NCBI GenBank assembly: GCA_913774725.1
Contig: CAJYIG010000219.1
Location: 1-7,112 of the forward strand
Origin: an uncultured Curtobacterium sp.
GTDB taxonomy: Bacteria; Actinomycetota; Actinomycetes; Actinomycetales; Microbacteriaceae
DNA: 7,112 nt
Direction of reading: 5' to 3'
In this document: piece by piece, positions 1 to 6,797 of the stretch
How the letters are laid out: every line of letters begins with the position of its first letter
Numbering within the stretch: position 1 is the stretch's first letter
Program-made: the position numbers and the translations under genes
The notes under the pieces: model-generated
Told to the model about the DNA's origin: nothing
Databases searched by the model: none
The model's input: only the letters and a program-made list of their open reading frames with translations

Positions 1-22
1 CTCCGCCCTGACCCTGGCGGAG
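1..22 (+). promoter_or_regulatory. Hairpin in the 5' leader of the NlpC/P60 gene
   Basis: CTCCGCC (1-7) pairs perfectly with GGCGGAG (16-22) across an 8-base loop, 29 bases before the gene's start. It could be the last stem of a structured leader or a terminator of an upstream unit; no T-tract follows. C40 peptidase genes in Actinobacteria are often preceded by c-di-AMP (ydaO-type) riboswitches, but the window cuts off whatever lies upstream, so that identity cannot be tested here. Confidence 0.3.
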
Positions 23-51
23 ACGGTGACGAGACGCCGGAGACACCACCC

Positions 52-999
52 TTGACGCAGACCGGTACCGCCGCGGACGGCCAGACGCCCGCGAACCCGA
101 CGAACACCGCGAACGACGCCCCGCTCACCCGGCGGGCCGCGCGCCAGTCCGAAGCCCCCGCCCGTCGCGTCACCCCCGTCCGGGACGCCCCGCTCCCCGG
201 CGGTCGCCGCGCCGCCCAGGCCGCTCGCGCCGCCGAGGCCGCCAAGGCGAGCAGCTCGGCCCGCAAGCGCCGCTTCCTGGCTCCCGTCGTGCTGACGGTC
301 GCCGTCGGCATGTTCGGGACGGTCGCGGTCGCCCCGGCCGTCGCCGCCACGCAGCAGGGCGGTCCCTCCGCCGCCGACGCGCAGCGCCAGGTGCGCGCGA
401 CCCAGGCACAGCAGTTCTCGGTCTCCGACGCGGTCGCCCTCGCCGGGACCTCGCGCGACGGCTTCGGTGCCACCTCCCAGTCCACGCTCGACGCCGAGGC
501 TGCGCAGAAGGCCGCCGCCGAGCAGGCTGCTGCCGCGCAGGCGCAGGCCGCGGCGACCCAGGCGGCGCGTGCGCAGACCGCGAAGCAGTACTCGTCCTAC
601 AGCGGCCCGTCCGCGAACGAGATCGCGACGACCGCGGCCGCCGCGAACACCCCGTTCTCGCTGCCGGTCGTCGTCGCGACCGCCAAGCAGTACATCGGCA
701 CCCCGTACGTCTTCGGCGGCGCCGACCCGTCCGGCTTCGACTGCTCGGGCTACATCATGTACGTGTACGCGCAGTACGGCATCAGCCTGGCGCACTCGGT
801 CCCGCTGCAGGACGCCGCGGGCACCACGATCCCCGAGTCCCAGGCGCAGCCCGGCGACGTCGTCATCTTCAACGACGGCTCGCACGACGGTTTCTACATG
901 GGCAACGGCATGATCATGGACGCGCCGAAGCCCGGCGGTTCCGTCTCGATCCGCCCGATCTGGACGAGCAGCTACCACATCGTGCGCTTCGGGATCTGA
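52..999 (+). CDS. Secreted or membrane-anchored NlpC/P60 (C40) peptidoglycan hydrolase
   Basis: The 315-residue protein is expected to cut stem peptides of peptidoglycan outside the membrane. Residues 1-75 are a disordered, basic cytoplasmic leader with an 'LTRRAAR' motif (25-31). A hydrophobic segment (about 75-98) follows the basic run RKRR and acts as a signal-anchor or an unusually late signal peptide. Residues 105-200 are Ala/Gln-rich and probably helical (linker or coiled coil). The C-terminal catalytic domain (about 203-315) has the family's DCSG motif with nucleophile Cys231, and His278 in SHDGFYMGNG as the likely catalytic His. The usual motif reads closer to HVGIY, so this His region is slightly divergent; Asp290 may be the third polar residue. 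The TTG start at 52 has GGAGA at 39-43, 8 bases away, and is the only in-frame start within the window. The frame stays open to the left edge, so a start outside the window cannot be excluded. Confidence 0.88.
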   Translation: MTQTGTAADGQTPANPTNTANDAPLTRRAARQSEAPARRVTPVRDAPLPGGRRAAQAARAAEAAKASSSARKRRFLAPVVLTVAVGMFGTVAVAPAVAATQQGGPSAADAQRQVRATQAQQFSVSDAVALAGTSRDGFGATSQSTLDAEAAQKAAAEQAAAAQAQAAATQAARAQTAKQYSSYSGPSANEIATTAAAANTPFSLPVVVATAKQYIGTPYVFGGADPSGFDCSGYIMYVYAQYGISLAHSVPLQDAAGTTIPESQAQPGDVVIFNDGSHDGFYMGNGMIMDAPKPGGSVSIRPIWTSSYHIVRFGI

Positions 1000-1053
1000 C
1001 CCCGCACAGCCGCGCAGCGGTGGCGACGAGTGTGTCGTTCCCGTGAACACTCC

Positions 1054-1094
1054 CGGAAACCGGTCCGCACACCCTCGTGTCGGGCCGGTTTCCG
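1054..1094 (+). terminator. Terminator-like hairpin after the NlpC/P60 gene
   Basis: Positions 1054-1067 pair with 1081-1094 (14 bp including one G-U). The core is CGGAAACCGG against CCGGTTTCCG. It starts 55 bases after the stop codon at 999. No T-tract follows, as is common for actinobacterial terminators. The 3' arm runs into the promoter of the next unit (-10 at 1098), so the structure may also affect that promoter. Confidence 0.6.
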
Positions 1095-1097
1095 ACG

Positions 1098-1103
1098 TAG
1101 CCT
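1098..1103 (+). promoter_or_regulatory. -10 box for the leader ORF and HNH gene
   Basis: TAGCCT matches the actinobacterial TAnnnT pattern. The same 9-mer CGTAGCCTG recurs at 2079-2087 before the epoxide hydrolase. The -35 region is weak (GTGTCG near 1077-1082, spacing 15). The predicted start near 1110 leaves a leader of about 36 bases before the small ORF at 1146. Confidence 0.5.
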
Positions 1104-1145
1104 GGGGCTGCACCGGTCCGATCCGGCCCGAACACGGGAGACCTC

Positions 1146-1241
1146 ATGTCAGCGTTCCGCACGACCCGCACCACGGGTCGGCGCGCGCTCGTGGACATAC
1201 GGTCGACCGCCCCCTGCGTGCACCATCACGCACCTGCATGA
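1146..1241 (+). CDS. Putative 31-residue leader peptide with a Cys-Val-His-His-His run
   Basis: ATG at 1146 is preceded by GGGAG (1136-1140) with 5 bases spacing, a better ribosome binding site than several real genes here have. The peptide starts MSAFRTTRTTGRR and ends PCVHHHAPA. Its Cys codon is at 1215 and three His codons run 1221-1229, close to the stop codon (1239-1241). A strong hairpin begins 2 bases after the stop. Short ORFs with clustered codons for one amino acid next to a terminator are the classic layout of ribosome-mediated attenuators (his, trp), and Cys-containing leader peptides are known before sulfur genes in Actinobacteria. Here the downstream gene is an HNH nuclease, so the sensed signal is unclear. 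Residues 16-24 (VDIRSTAPC) loosely recall the 'VDL-R---C' pattern of actinobacterial leader peptides; this resemblance is from memory. It may also be a non-functional chance ORF. Confidence 0.5.
   Translation: MSAFRTTRTTGRRALVDIRSTAPCVHHHAPA
1215..1232 (+). promoter_or_regulatory. Small hairpin over the His codons (attenuator alternative stem)
   Basis: TGCGTG (1215-1220) pairs perfectly with CACGCA (1227-1232). The six-base loop holds the first two His codons. Bases 1220-1227 can instead pair with 1261-1268 (8 bp, one G-U), which would break the terminator-like hairpin at 1243-1272. A ribosome on the Cys/His codons would block this segment. Confidence 0.4.
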
Positions 1242-1242
1242 C

Positions 1243-1272
1243 GAGAGCACTGCCCATCCGGGTGGTGCTCTT
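1243..1272 (+). terminator. Attenuator or terminator hairpin after the leader ORF
   Basis: A continuous 13-bp stem forms between 1243-1255 and 1260-1272, with three G-U pairs and a 4-base loop (ATCC). The 5' arm begins GAGAGCAC and the 3' arm ends GTGCTCTT. It starts 2 bases after the leader ORF stop and lies 106 bases upstream of the HNH start, so termination here would silence that gene. There is no T-tract, only TTCGTGGTTCG. Confidence 0.55.
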
Positions 1273-1301
1273 CGTGGTTCGTGGGCGTGGTCGCAGGTCG
1301 C

Positions 1302-1377
1302 GGTTCCCTGTCGACGTCGATCGACCCGACGCACCCGCAGCGCCTGGAAGCCGTCCAGGCACCGTCGGAAGGGAACC
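1302..1377 (+). promoter_or_regulatory. Structured leader that can pair with the HNH ribosome binding site
   Basis: GGTTCCCT (1302-1309) is fully complementary to AGGGAACC (1370-1377), which contains the Shine-Dalgarno sequence of the HNH gene. The enclosed segment holds a second perfect hairpin, GCCTGG (1342-1347) with CCAGGC (1355-1360), and the palindrome GTCGATCGAC (1316-1325). The fold would hide the ribosome binding site. This is pairing seen by eye, not a computed fold. Confidence 0.35.
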
Positions 1378-1378
1378 C

Positions 1379-1873
1379 ATGCGCACTCTCGTCCTCAACG
1401 CCGGTTACGAGCCCCTCGCGGTGATCTCGGACCGACGGGCCCTCGTGCTGGTCATGAACCAGAAGGCCGCCGTCATCGCCGCCGACATCGACCACCCGGT
1501 CACCGGGTCGTCCGCAAGCTTCGATCGTCCGTCCGTCATCATCCTCACCCGCTACGTGCGCATCCCGCACGCGAGACTCGTGCCCGTCTCGCGCCGCGGT
1601 GTCCTGCGGCGTGACGCCAACCGCTGCGCGTACTGCGACCGGCACGCCACGACGATCGACCACGTGCAGCCACGGTCGCGCGGCGGCCAGGACTCGTGGG
1701 AGAACCTCGTCGCGTGCTGCCTGGCGTGCAACAACACGAAGGGCGACCGCACCCCGCAGGAGATGGGGTGGCGGCTGCGGTTCCGGCCGAAGGCGCCGCA
1801 CGGTGCGTCCTGGGTGGTCCGCGGGATCGAGCGTCCGCAGTCGGAGTGGGACGAGTACCTGGTGGCCGCGTAG
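1379..1873 (+). CDS. HNH endonuclease
   Basis: A 164-residue protein with a zinc-ribbon HNH (ββα-metal) nuclease fold that cuts DNA phosphodiester bonds. The N-terminus, MRTLVLNAGYEPL, is typical of a small HNH family common in Actinobacteria. Zinc ligands are two CxxC pairs, Cys83/Cys86 and Cys114/Cys117. Asp94-His95 in IDHVQPRSRGG supplies the general base, Asn109 is the central N of the motif, and Asn118-Asn119 in ACNNTKGDRTP stands where the last H lies in other HNH proteins. The ATG at 1379 follows GGAAGGG (1367-1373); the frame is open back to 1043, but homologous sequence begins only here. The gene stands alone, with no methyltransferase or restriction partner nearby. Its role is unknown: family members may act in DNA repair, mobile-element biology or stress. 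It sits behind the possible attenuator at 1098-1377. Confidence 0.88.
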   Translation: MRTLVLNAGYEPLAVISDRRALVLVMNQKAAVIAADIDHPVTGSSASFDRPSVIILTRYVRIPHARLVPVSRRGVLRRDANRCAYCDRHATTIDHVQPRSRGGQDSWENLVACCLACNNTKGDRTPQEMGWRLRFRPKAPHGASWVVRGIERPQSEWDEYLVAA

Positions 1874-1890
1874 CGGCGGCTGTCGCCGTC

Positions 1891-1938
1891 GACGGACGGG
1901 AGGCGCGGGGCGGGGCCGCCACGCGCCTCCCGTCCGTG
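1891..1938. terminator. Terminator palindrome behind the HNH gene (copy 1 of a repeated element)
   Basis: A perfect 16-bp stem joins 1892-1907 (ACGGACGGGAGGCGCG) to 1922-1937, with a 14-base GC-rich loop. It begins 18 bases after the stop codon. The arms are identical to those of the palindrome at 5249-5296. Confidence 0.8.
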
Positions 1939-2043
1939 CCCTGGCCGCTTGCGTGTGCGTGCGTCCGTCGACCGTTTCGCGCGAGGGAGACCGATCCGCT
2001 CGTAGGGTGTCGTTCCTTCGGGCCCCCGATGCGCGGATCGTCC

Positions 2044-2065
2044 TCCCATCGCGGACGTGATGGGA
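2044..2065. promoter_or_regulatory. Inverted repeat at the epoxide hydrolase promoter, possible operator
   Basis: TCCCATC (2044-2050) and GATGGGA (2059-2065) form a perfect 7-bp inverted repeat with an 8-base centre. It covers the place where the -35 box should be. This fits an operator for a dimeric repressor. Two further nested repeats lie here: CGTTCCTTC (2011-2019) with GAAGGAACG (2064-2072), and CGATCCGC (1992-1999) with GCGGATCG (2033-2040). Confidence 0.35.
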
Positions 2066-2080
2066 AGGAACGGGCAGGCG

Positions 2081-2086
2081 TAGCCT
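2081..2086 (+). promoter_or_regulatory. -10 box giving a leaderless epoxide hydrolase mRNA
   Basis: TAGCCT ends 7 bases before the ATG at 2094, so transcription should begin at or next to the start codon. There is no ribosome binding site at normal distance; the nearest purine run, GGGAAGGAA, is more than 20 bases away. The -35 match is poor (GTGATG at 2057-2062, spacing 18), which suggests an activator or weak basal expression. Confidence 0.55.
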
Positions 2087-2093
2087 GCGGGCC

Positions 2094-3197
2094 ATGAGCG
2101 AGACGGCGGTGATCGACGACGCCGTGATCGACGACCTCCGGGCCCGGCTCCGCGCCACGCGGTGGCCTGACGTGCCCGTCGGCACCGGGTGGTCGCTCGG
2201 CGTCGACGTCGACGAACTCCGACCGCTGGTCGAGTACTGGGCGGACGGGTTCGACTTCGGTGCGCACCGGGAGCAGCTCGCCGCGCTGCCCTCCGAGTGG
2301 CACGTCGTCGACGGCATCCGGGTGCACGTGCTGCGCGCACGGGCCGGACGGCCGGATGCGCTCCCGCTGTTGCTCGCACACGGCTGGCCGGACTCCGGGT
2401 GGCGGTACCGCAAGGTCCTGCCGATGCTCGTCGCGGCCGGGTTCGACGTCGTCGTGCCGGACATGCCCGGGTACGGGTTCTCGGCAGCGCCGCCGCGGGT
2501 GCTCGACGCCCGCGACGTCGCCGACATGTGGGCGACGCTGATGACGGATCTCGGGTACGAGCGCTTCGCGGCGTCCGGTGGGGACATCGGCACGCACGTC
2601 GTCCGGTACCTCGCGCTCGACCACCCCGACCGGGTCGTCGCCGTGCACCGGATCGACGGCGGACTGGCGTGGCCCGGGATCGACACCGCGGAGCTGTCGT
2701 CGGCCGAACGGGCCTTCGTGCGGGAGACCGACCGGTGGCGGACCGCCGAGGGCGCGTACGCGATGATGCACCGCACCAAGCCGCAGACCGCGGCCGTCGG
2801 GCTGACCGACTCGCCCGCCGGGCTCGCCGCGTGGATCGTCGAGAAGCTCCGGTCGTGGAGCGACTGCGGCGGGGACCTCTGGTCGGTGTACACGCGGGAC
2901 GAGGTCCTCGCGCTGCTGACCGAGTACTGGGCCACGGCGACGATCGGGTCCTCGATGCGGATGTACCACGCGAACGCCGCGATCCCCGCCGAGCAGTTGA
3001 GCCGCCGGGTGGAGGTGCCGTCGGGGTTCTCCGTGTTCCCCGGTGACATCGTCCGGGCGCCGCGGGAGTGGCTCGAGCGGACGACGAACCTCGTGTACCA
3101 CCACGAGCTCGACCGGGGCGGGCACTTCGCGCCGTTCGAGCAGCCGCGGCTGTTCGTGGACGAGGTCTGCGCGTTCCTGGAGCCCTACCGCCGCTAG
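2094..3197 (+). CDS. Epoxide hydrolase, microsomal type (α/β-hydrolase with EHN domain)
   Basis: A 367-residue cytoplasmic enzyme predicted to open epoxides to diols through an aspartyl-ester intermediate. Residues about 1-105 match the epoxide hydrolase N-terminal (EHN) domain, ending in the oxyanion motif HGWPDSGW (96-103). Asp164 in SGGDIG (161-166) is the nucleophile. Lid residues include Tyr222, followed by the family pattern M-HRTKPQT (224-232), and Tyr291. Asp318 in FPGDIVRAPREW is the likely charge-relay acid and His344 in GGHFAPFEQP the general base, so all catalytic elements are present. The length is normal for bacterial members. The substrate cannot be read from sequence; xenobiotic, terpene or lipid epoxides are all possible. 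The gene has its own promoter and no partner gene; its stop codon overlaps the -10 box of the following tRNA. Confidence 0.9.
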   Translation: MSETAVIDDAVIDDLRARLRATRWPDVPVGTGWSLGVDVDELRPLVEYWADGFDFGAHREQLAALPSEWHVVDGIRVHVLRARAGRPDALPLLLAHGWPDSGWRYRKVLPMLVAAGFDVVVPDMPGYGFSAAPPRVLDARDVADMWATLMTDLGYERFAASGGDIGTHVVRYLALDHPDRVVAVHRIDGGLAWPGIDTAELSSAERAFVRETDRWRTAEGAYAMMHRTKPQTAAVGLTDSPAGLAAWIVEKLRSWSDCGGDLWSVYTRDEVLALLTEYWATATIGSSMRMYHANAAIPAEQLSRRVEVPSGFSVFPGDIVRAPREWLERTTNLVYHHELDRGGHFAPFEQPRLFVDEVCAFLEPYRR

Positions 3198-3200
3198 AGT
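3195..3200 (+). promoter_or_regulatory. -10 box for tRNA-Arg, overlapping a stop codon
   Basis: TAGAGT starts on the TAG stop of the epoxide hydrolase and lies 10 bases before the mature tRNA 5' end, so the transcript would start only a few bases upstream of the tRNA. The -35 region would fall inside the upstream gene and is not well matched. Readthrough from the epoxide hydrolase unit is an alternative. Confidence 0.45.
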
Positions 3201-3210
3201 GGACGGGCCA

Positions 3211-3259
3211 GCCTCTGTAGCTCAACGGAAGAGCAGTTCCGTCCTAAGGAAACGGTTGG

Positions 3260-3285
<26 letters not shown>
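3211..3285 (+). tRNA. tRNA-Arg, anticodon CCU, CCA encoded
   Basis: The cloverleaf folds as follows: acceptor GCCTCTG (3211-3217) with CAGGGGC (3275-3281, one U-G); D stem GCTC/GAGC; anticodon loop GTCCTAA (3241-3247) on a TTCC/GGAA stem; T stem GGGGG/CCCTC with loop TTCGAGT; discriminator A3282; CCA at 3283-3285. The anticodon CCT reads the rare Arg codon AGG. Two small oddities: base 32 is G, where a pyrimidine is usual, and the outermost anticodon-stem pair is a G-A mismatch. The gene is single, not in a cluster, and two degraded copies of its 3' part follow. Confidence 0.93.
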
Positions 3286-4911
<1,626 letters not shown>

Positions 4912-4927
4912 CGCGCACCGCGCCGAC

Positions 4928-4968
4928 ACGAACGGGAGCCCCTGCCACGCGCGGGGGCTCCCGTTCGT
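4928..4968 (+). terminator. argG terminator
   Basis: A perfect 15-bp stem, ACGAACGGGAGCCCC (4928-4942) with its complement at 4954-4968, extendable to 18 bp with a 5-base loop. It starts 17 bases after the argG stop. It shares the ACGGGAG core with the palindromes at 1891 and 5249 but is otherwise different. No T-tract. Confidence 0.85.
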
Positions 4969-5010
4969 CGTACCGGTGGGCGCTGGACATCGGTGCCGGG
5001 CGCACCGCCC

Positions 5011-5194
5011 GACGTCGCGCGCGTCGATCGACAGGTGCGACGTCGTCCTGTGCGCACGCATCGATTGCGTCCGCACGGTGCGACATCGCGCGCGTCGATC
5101 GACACGTGCGACGTCGCGGTAGGCGTGCCGACGGAGCCCGCCGCGTCGATCGACACGTGCGACGTCGCGGCAGGCGTGCCGACGGAGCCCGCCG
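5011..5194. repeat. Palindrome-rich intergenic repeat array, including a 51-bp tandem duplication
   Basis: A 24-bp core, CGTCGATCGACACGTGCGAC plus GTCG, occurs at 5022-5045 (one mismatch), 5093-5116 and 5144-5167. The last two belong to adjacent 51-bp units (5093-5143, 5144-5194) that differ at one base (T5120/C5171). The first copy also shares its left flank with the second (5011-5021 against 5082-5092, one mismatch). Each core stacks three palindromes: GTCGATCGAC, CACGTG (copies 2 and 3 only) and CGACGTCG. Between copies 1 and 2 lies a hairpin: GTGCG, C, ACGCA (5050-5060) against TGCGT, C, CGCAC (5066-5076). The array sits between the argG terminator and the terminator of the opposite gene. 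Confidence 0.85.
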
Positions 5195-5248
5195 CGCCGA
5201 CGGAGCGCGCCGGTGGACCTGCCGGCCCGGTTGCCGATGCGCCCGCAC

Positions 5249-5296
5249 GACGGACGGGAGGCGCGGTACCAGCCGGCACCGCGCCTCCCGTCCGTC
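5249..5296. terminator. Terminator palindrome behind the AI-2E family gene (copy 2 of a repeated element)
   Basis: A perfect 19-bp stem joins 5249-5267 (GACGGACGGGAGGCGCGGT) to 5278-5296 across a 10-base loop. It lies 12 bases beyond the stop codon of the minus-strand gene and can act in either direction. Its arms repeat the 17 and 16 bases of the palindrome at 1891-1938 exactly, with a different loop. Confidence 0.85.
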
Positions 5297-5308
5297 CCGT
5301 GGGCGCGT

Positions 5309-6445
5309 CTACCGCCGCTCGGCGGTCTCCGGACGCTTCTGCCGCCACGGCTCCGCCGGCCGGTCCGGGCCGCCCCAGACCTGCACGGCACCCCACGCGG
5401 CCGCCAGGAGCGGCACCGAGATGATCGCGCCGGTGATGCCGGCGAGCACCGTGCCCGCCGTCAGGCCGATCAGGATGACCAGACCGTGCAGCTTCAGCGT
5501 CTTGCCCATCAGCACCGGCTGGAGCAGGTTGCCCTCGAGCTGGTTCACGAGCACCACGATGCCGACGACGATGAGCGCGGCGACGGGCCCGTTCGCGACG
5601 AGGGCGACGAGCGCGGCGAGGATGCCCGCGGCGGTGGCACCGACGATCGGGATGAACGCGGTGATGAACACGACGACGGCGAGGGGGAGTGCGAGCGGGA
5701 CACCGACGATCGCCAGGCCGACGCCGATGCCGATCGCGTCCACCGCTGCGACGCTCGCCGTGCCGCGTACGTACCCGCCGAGGGTCTGGACGACGCGGTC
5801 GCCGACGCGACGAGCACGGTCGTAGCGGGCGCCCGTGAAGGGACGGAGGAGGAACTCCCAGATCGCCGGCCCGTCCTTGAGGAAGAAGAACAGCACCACG
5901 ATCATCAGGACGAGCCCGGTCAGGAAGTTCGCCGTGGCTGATGCGCCGGCCAGGGCGCCGGAGCCGAACTGCGAGCTCGTCAGGAAGCCCTGCACCCCGT
6001 CGACGACCTGGTCGACCTGCTGGTCGGAGATCGAGAACGGCAGGTGGTCGACGGTGTCCTGCAGCTGCTGGAACCCGCTGATCGCGGACTTCTGCAGGTC
6101 GGGCCACTGGGCGATCACGGCGACGACGATGAGCCACCCGACCAGGCCGAGGACCACGAGGACACCGAGCAGCACCGCGAGGGTCGCGAGCACCGAGGGC
6201 ACCCTGTGCCGGCGGAGCCACGAGACGACCGGGTGCATGGCGGAGGCGATGATCAGGGCGAGGAGCACCGGGATCGTCACGACGCTCAGGGTCGCGGCGG
6301 CGTACACGATGCCGCTCGCGATCACGAGCACGATGATCACCTGCAGGCACCGGGTGGCGAGACTCCCGAACCCGTCGGTCCACTTGCGGGTGAGCGGACC
6401 GGGCTGCCGGTCGGGGTCGGTGTGCGGGCTGCCGAACAGGGGCAT
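5309..6445 (-). CDS. AI-2E family transporter (PerM-like membrane protein)
   Basis: A 378-residue inner-membrane protein. Hydrophobic segments lie near residues 34-52, 54-70, 84-112, 170-190, 232-284 (two or three spans), 286-302 and 318-350, giving about eight spans. A soluble stretch at 113-165 contains QLQDTVDHLPFSIS, the usual large loop of this family. Signature segments are FIPIVGATAAG (264-274) and NQLEGNLLQPVLMGKTLKLH (301-320). The family is named from TqsA of E. coli, linked to AI-2 export, but other members act as Na+/H+ antiporters or are uncharacterised, so the transported species is unknown. The ATG at 6445 follows GAGGAG (about 6450-6455) with 4 bases spacing. The gene is monocistronic, convergent with argG and divergent from the small ORFs at 6693-6961. 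Confidence 0.9.
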   Translation of the reverse strand: MPLFGSPHTDPDRQPGPLTRKWTDGFGSLATRCLQVIIVLVIASGIVYAAATLSVVTIPVLLALIIASAMHPVVSWLRRHRVPSVLATLAVLLGVLVVLGLVGWLIVVAVIAQWPDLQKSAISGFQQLQDTVDHLPFSISDQQVDQVVDGVQGFLTSSQFGSGALAGASATANFLTGLVLMIVVLFFFLKDGPAIWEFLLRPFTGARYDRARRVGDRVVQTLGGYVRGTASVAAVDAIGIGVGLAIVGVPLALPLAVVVFITAFIPIVGATAAGILAALVALVANGPVAALIVVGIVVLVNQLEGNLLQPVLMGKTLKLHGLVILIGLTAGTVLAGITGAIISVPLLAAAWGAVQVWGGPDRPAEPWRQKRPETAERR

Positions 6446-6475
6446 GGGGCTCCTCGAGGGTGGTGCGGAGCCTCC

Positions 6476-6481
6476 ACGCTA
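6476..6481 (-). promoter_or_regulatory. Possible -10 box for the AI-2E family gene
   Basis: Read on the minus strand, TAGCGT lies 30 bases before the ATG and leaves a leader of about 20 bases carrying the GAGGAG site. No good -35 box is visible. Confidence 0.35.
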
Positions 6482-6538
6482 CCGATGCAGCCGACCCGCG
6501 GCCGATGACGTCCGGGGACGCCGCTAAGCGCATCGCCC

Positions 6539-6567
6539 TGGACGCGCTCCGCACCCGCTTCTACGCT
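6539..6567 (+). promoter_or_regulatory. Promoter for the small-ORF pair
   Basis: TGGACG (6539-6544; 4 of 6 with TTGACA) and TACGCT (6562-6567) are exactly 17 bases apart, the best-spaced promoter in the window. The predicted start near 6574 gives a leader of about 120 bases before the ATG at 6693. That leader holds two GC hairpins: CCTCGCGG/CCGCGAGG (6610-6617/6619-6626) and CCCGG/CCGGG (about 6645-6659). Confidence 0.5.
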
Positions 6568-6692
6568 GGGCTCACCGGGTTCACTCACAGGGTCCCGTCG
6601 TCACGATGCCCTCGCGGTCCGCGAGGTCTGGCACAGCGGGACGGCCCGGTCGGATCCGGGGTGAGCAACACCTCGATGAAGGGCTGTCCTCC

Positions 6693-6797
6693 ATGACCGC
6701 CACGCACCCGTGCTCCACGCACCTCGACTTCTCGGCGGGTCACCCCCGCACCGCCGCATCCACCTTCGCCGCCACGACCCTGCGAGTGCTCTCGTGA
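6693..6797 (+). CDS. Small ORF of 34 residues, unknown function, coupled to the next ORF
   Basis: ATG at 6693 has GAAGGG (6678-6683) 9 bases upstream. The peptide begins MTATHPCSTHLDF and ends TTLRVLS; it is Ala/Thr/His-rich and lacks a membrane segment. Its TGA (6795-6797) overlaps the ATG of the following ORF as TGATG, a common sign of translational coupling. The frame continues upstream to an ATG at 6606, which has no good ribosome binding site. It may be a leader peptide whose translation controls the 54-residue ORF. I do not recognise the sequence. Confidence 0.4.
   Translation: MTATHPCSTHLDFSAGHPRTAASTFAATTLRVLS

Larger units (their letters stand above)
4912..5308. other. Convergent intergenic region, no gene seen
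   Basis: These 397 bases separate the convergent ends of argG and the AI-2E family gene. They hold the argG terminator (4928-4968), the palindromic repeat array (5011-5194), a short GC-rich linker (5195-5248) and the palindrome at 5249-5296. Long open frames cross the region on both strands, but they follow from its high GC and show only the repeat-derived peptide, so I call it non-coding. Confidence 0.75.

Noticed and set aside
1043..1378. N-terminal extension of the HNH protein to a start at 1043
   Set aside because: The extension is low-complexity, crosses a hairpin and the promoter at 1098, and lacks a ribosome binding site; the ATG at 1379 has one and begins the conserved sequence.
1379..1873. 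Restriction-modification or other defence system around the HNH nuclease
   Set aside because: No methyltransferase, helicase, reverse transcriptase or other defence partner is adjacent; neighbours are housekeeping genes.
5011..5194. CRISPR array
   Set aside because: The repeats are irregularly spaced (71 and 51 bp), the spacer between copies 2 and 3 is itself repeated, and no cas genes are present.
4993..5424. Plus-strand open frame with a repeated 17-residue peptide (SIDTCDV-type) in the argG downstream region
   Set aside because: The repeat length is divisible by 3, so any frame stays open. It follows the argG terminator, runs into the opposite gene and its terminator, and has no clear ribosome binding site.
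6606..6692. Upstream start (ATG 6606) for the 34-residue ORF
   Set aside because: It has only a weak AGGG 13 bases away and would translate through the leader hairpins; ATG 6693 has GAAGGG at proper distance. Not fully excluded.
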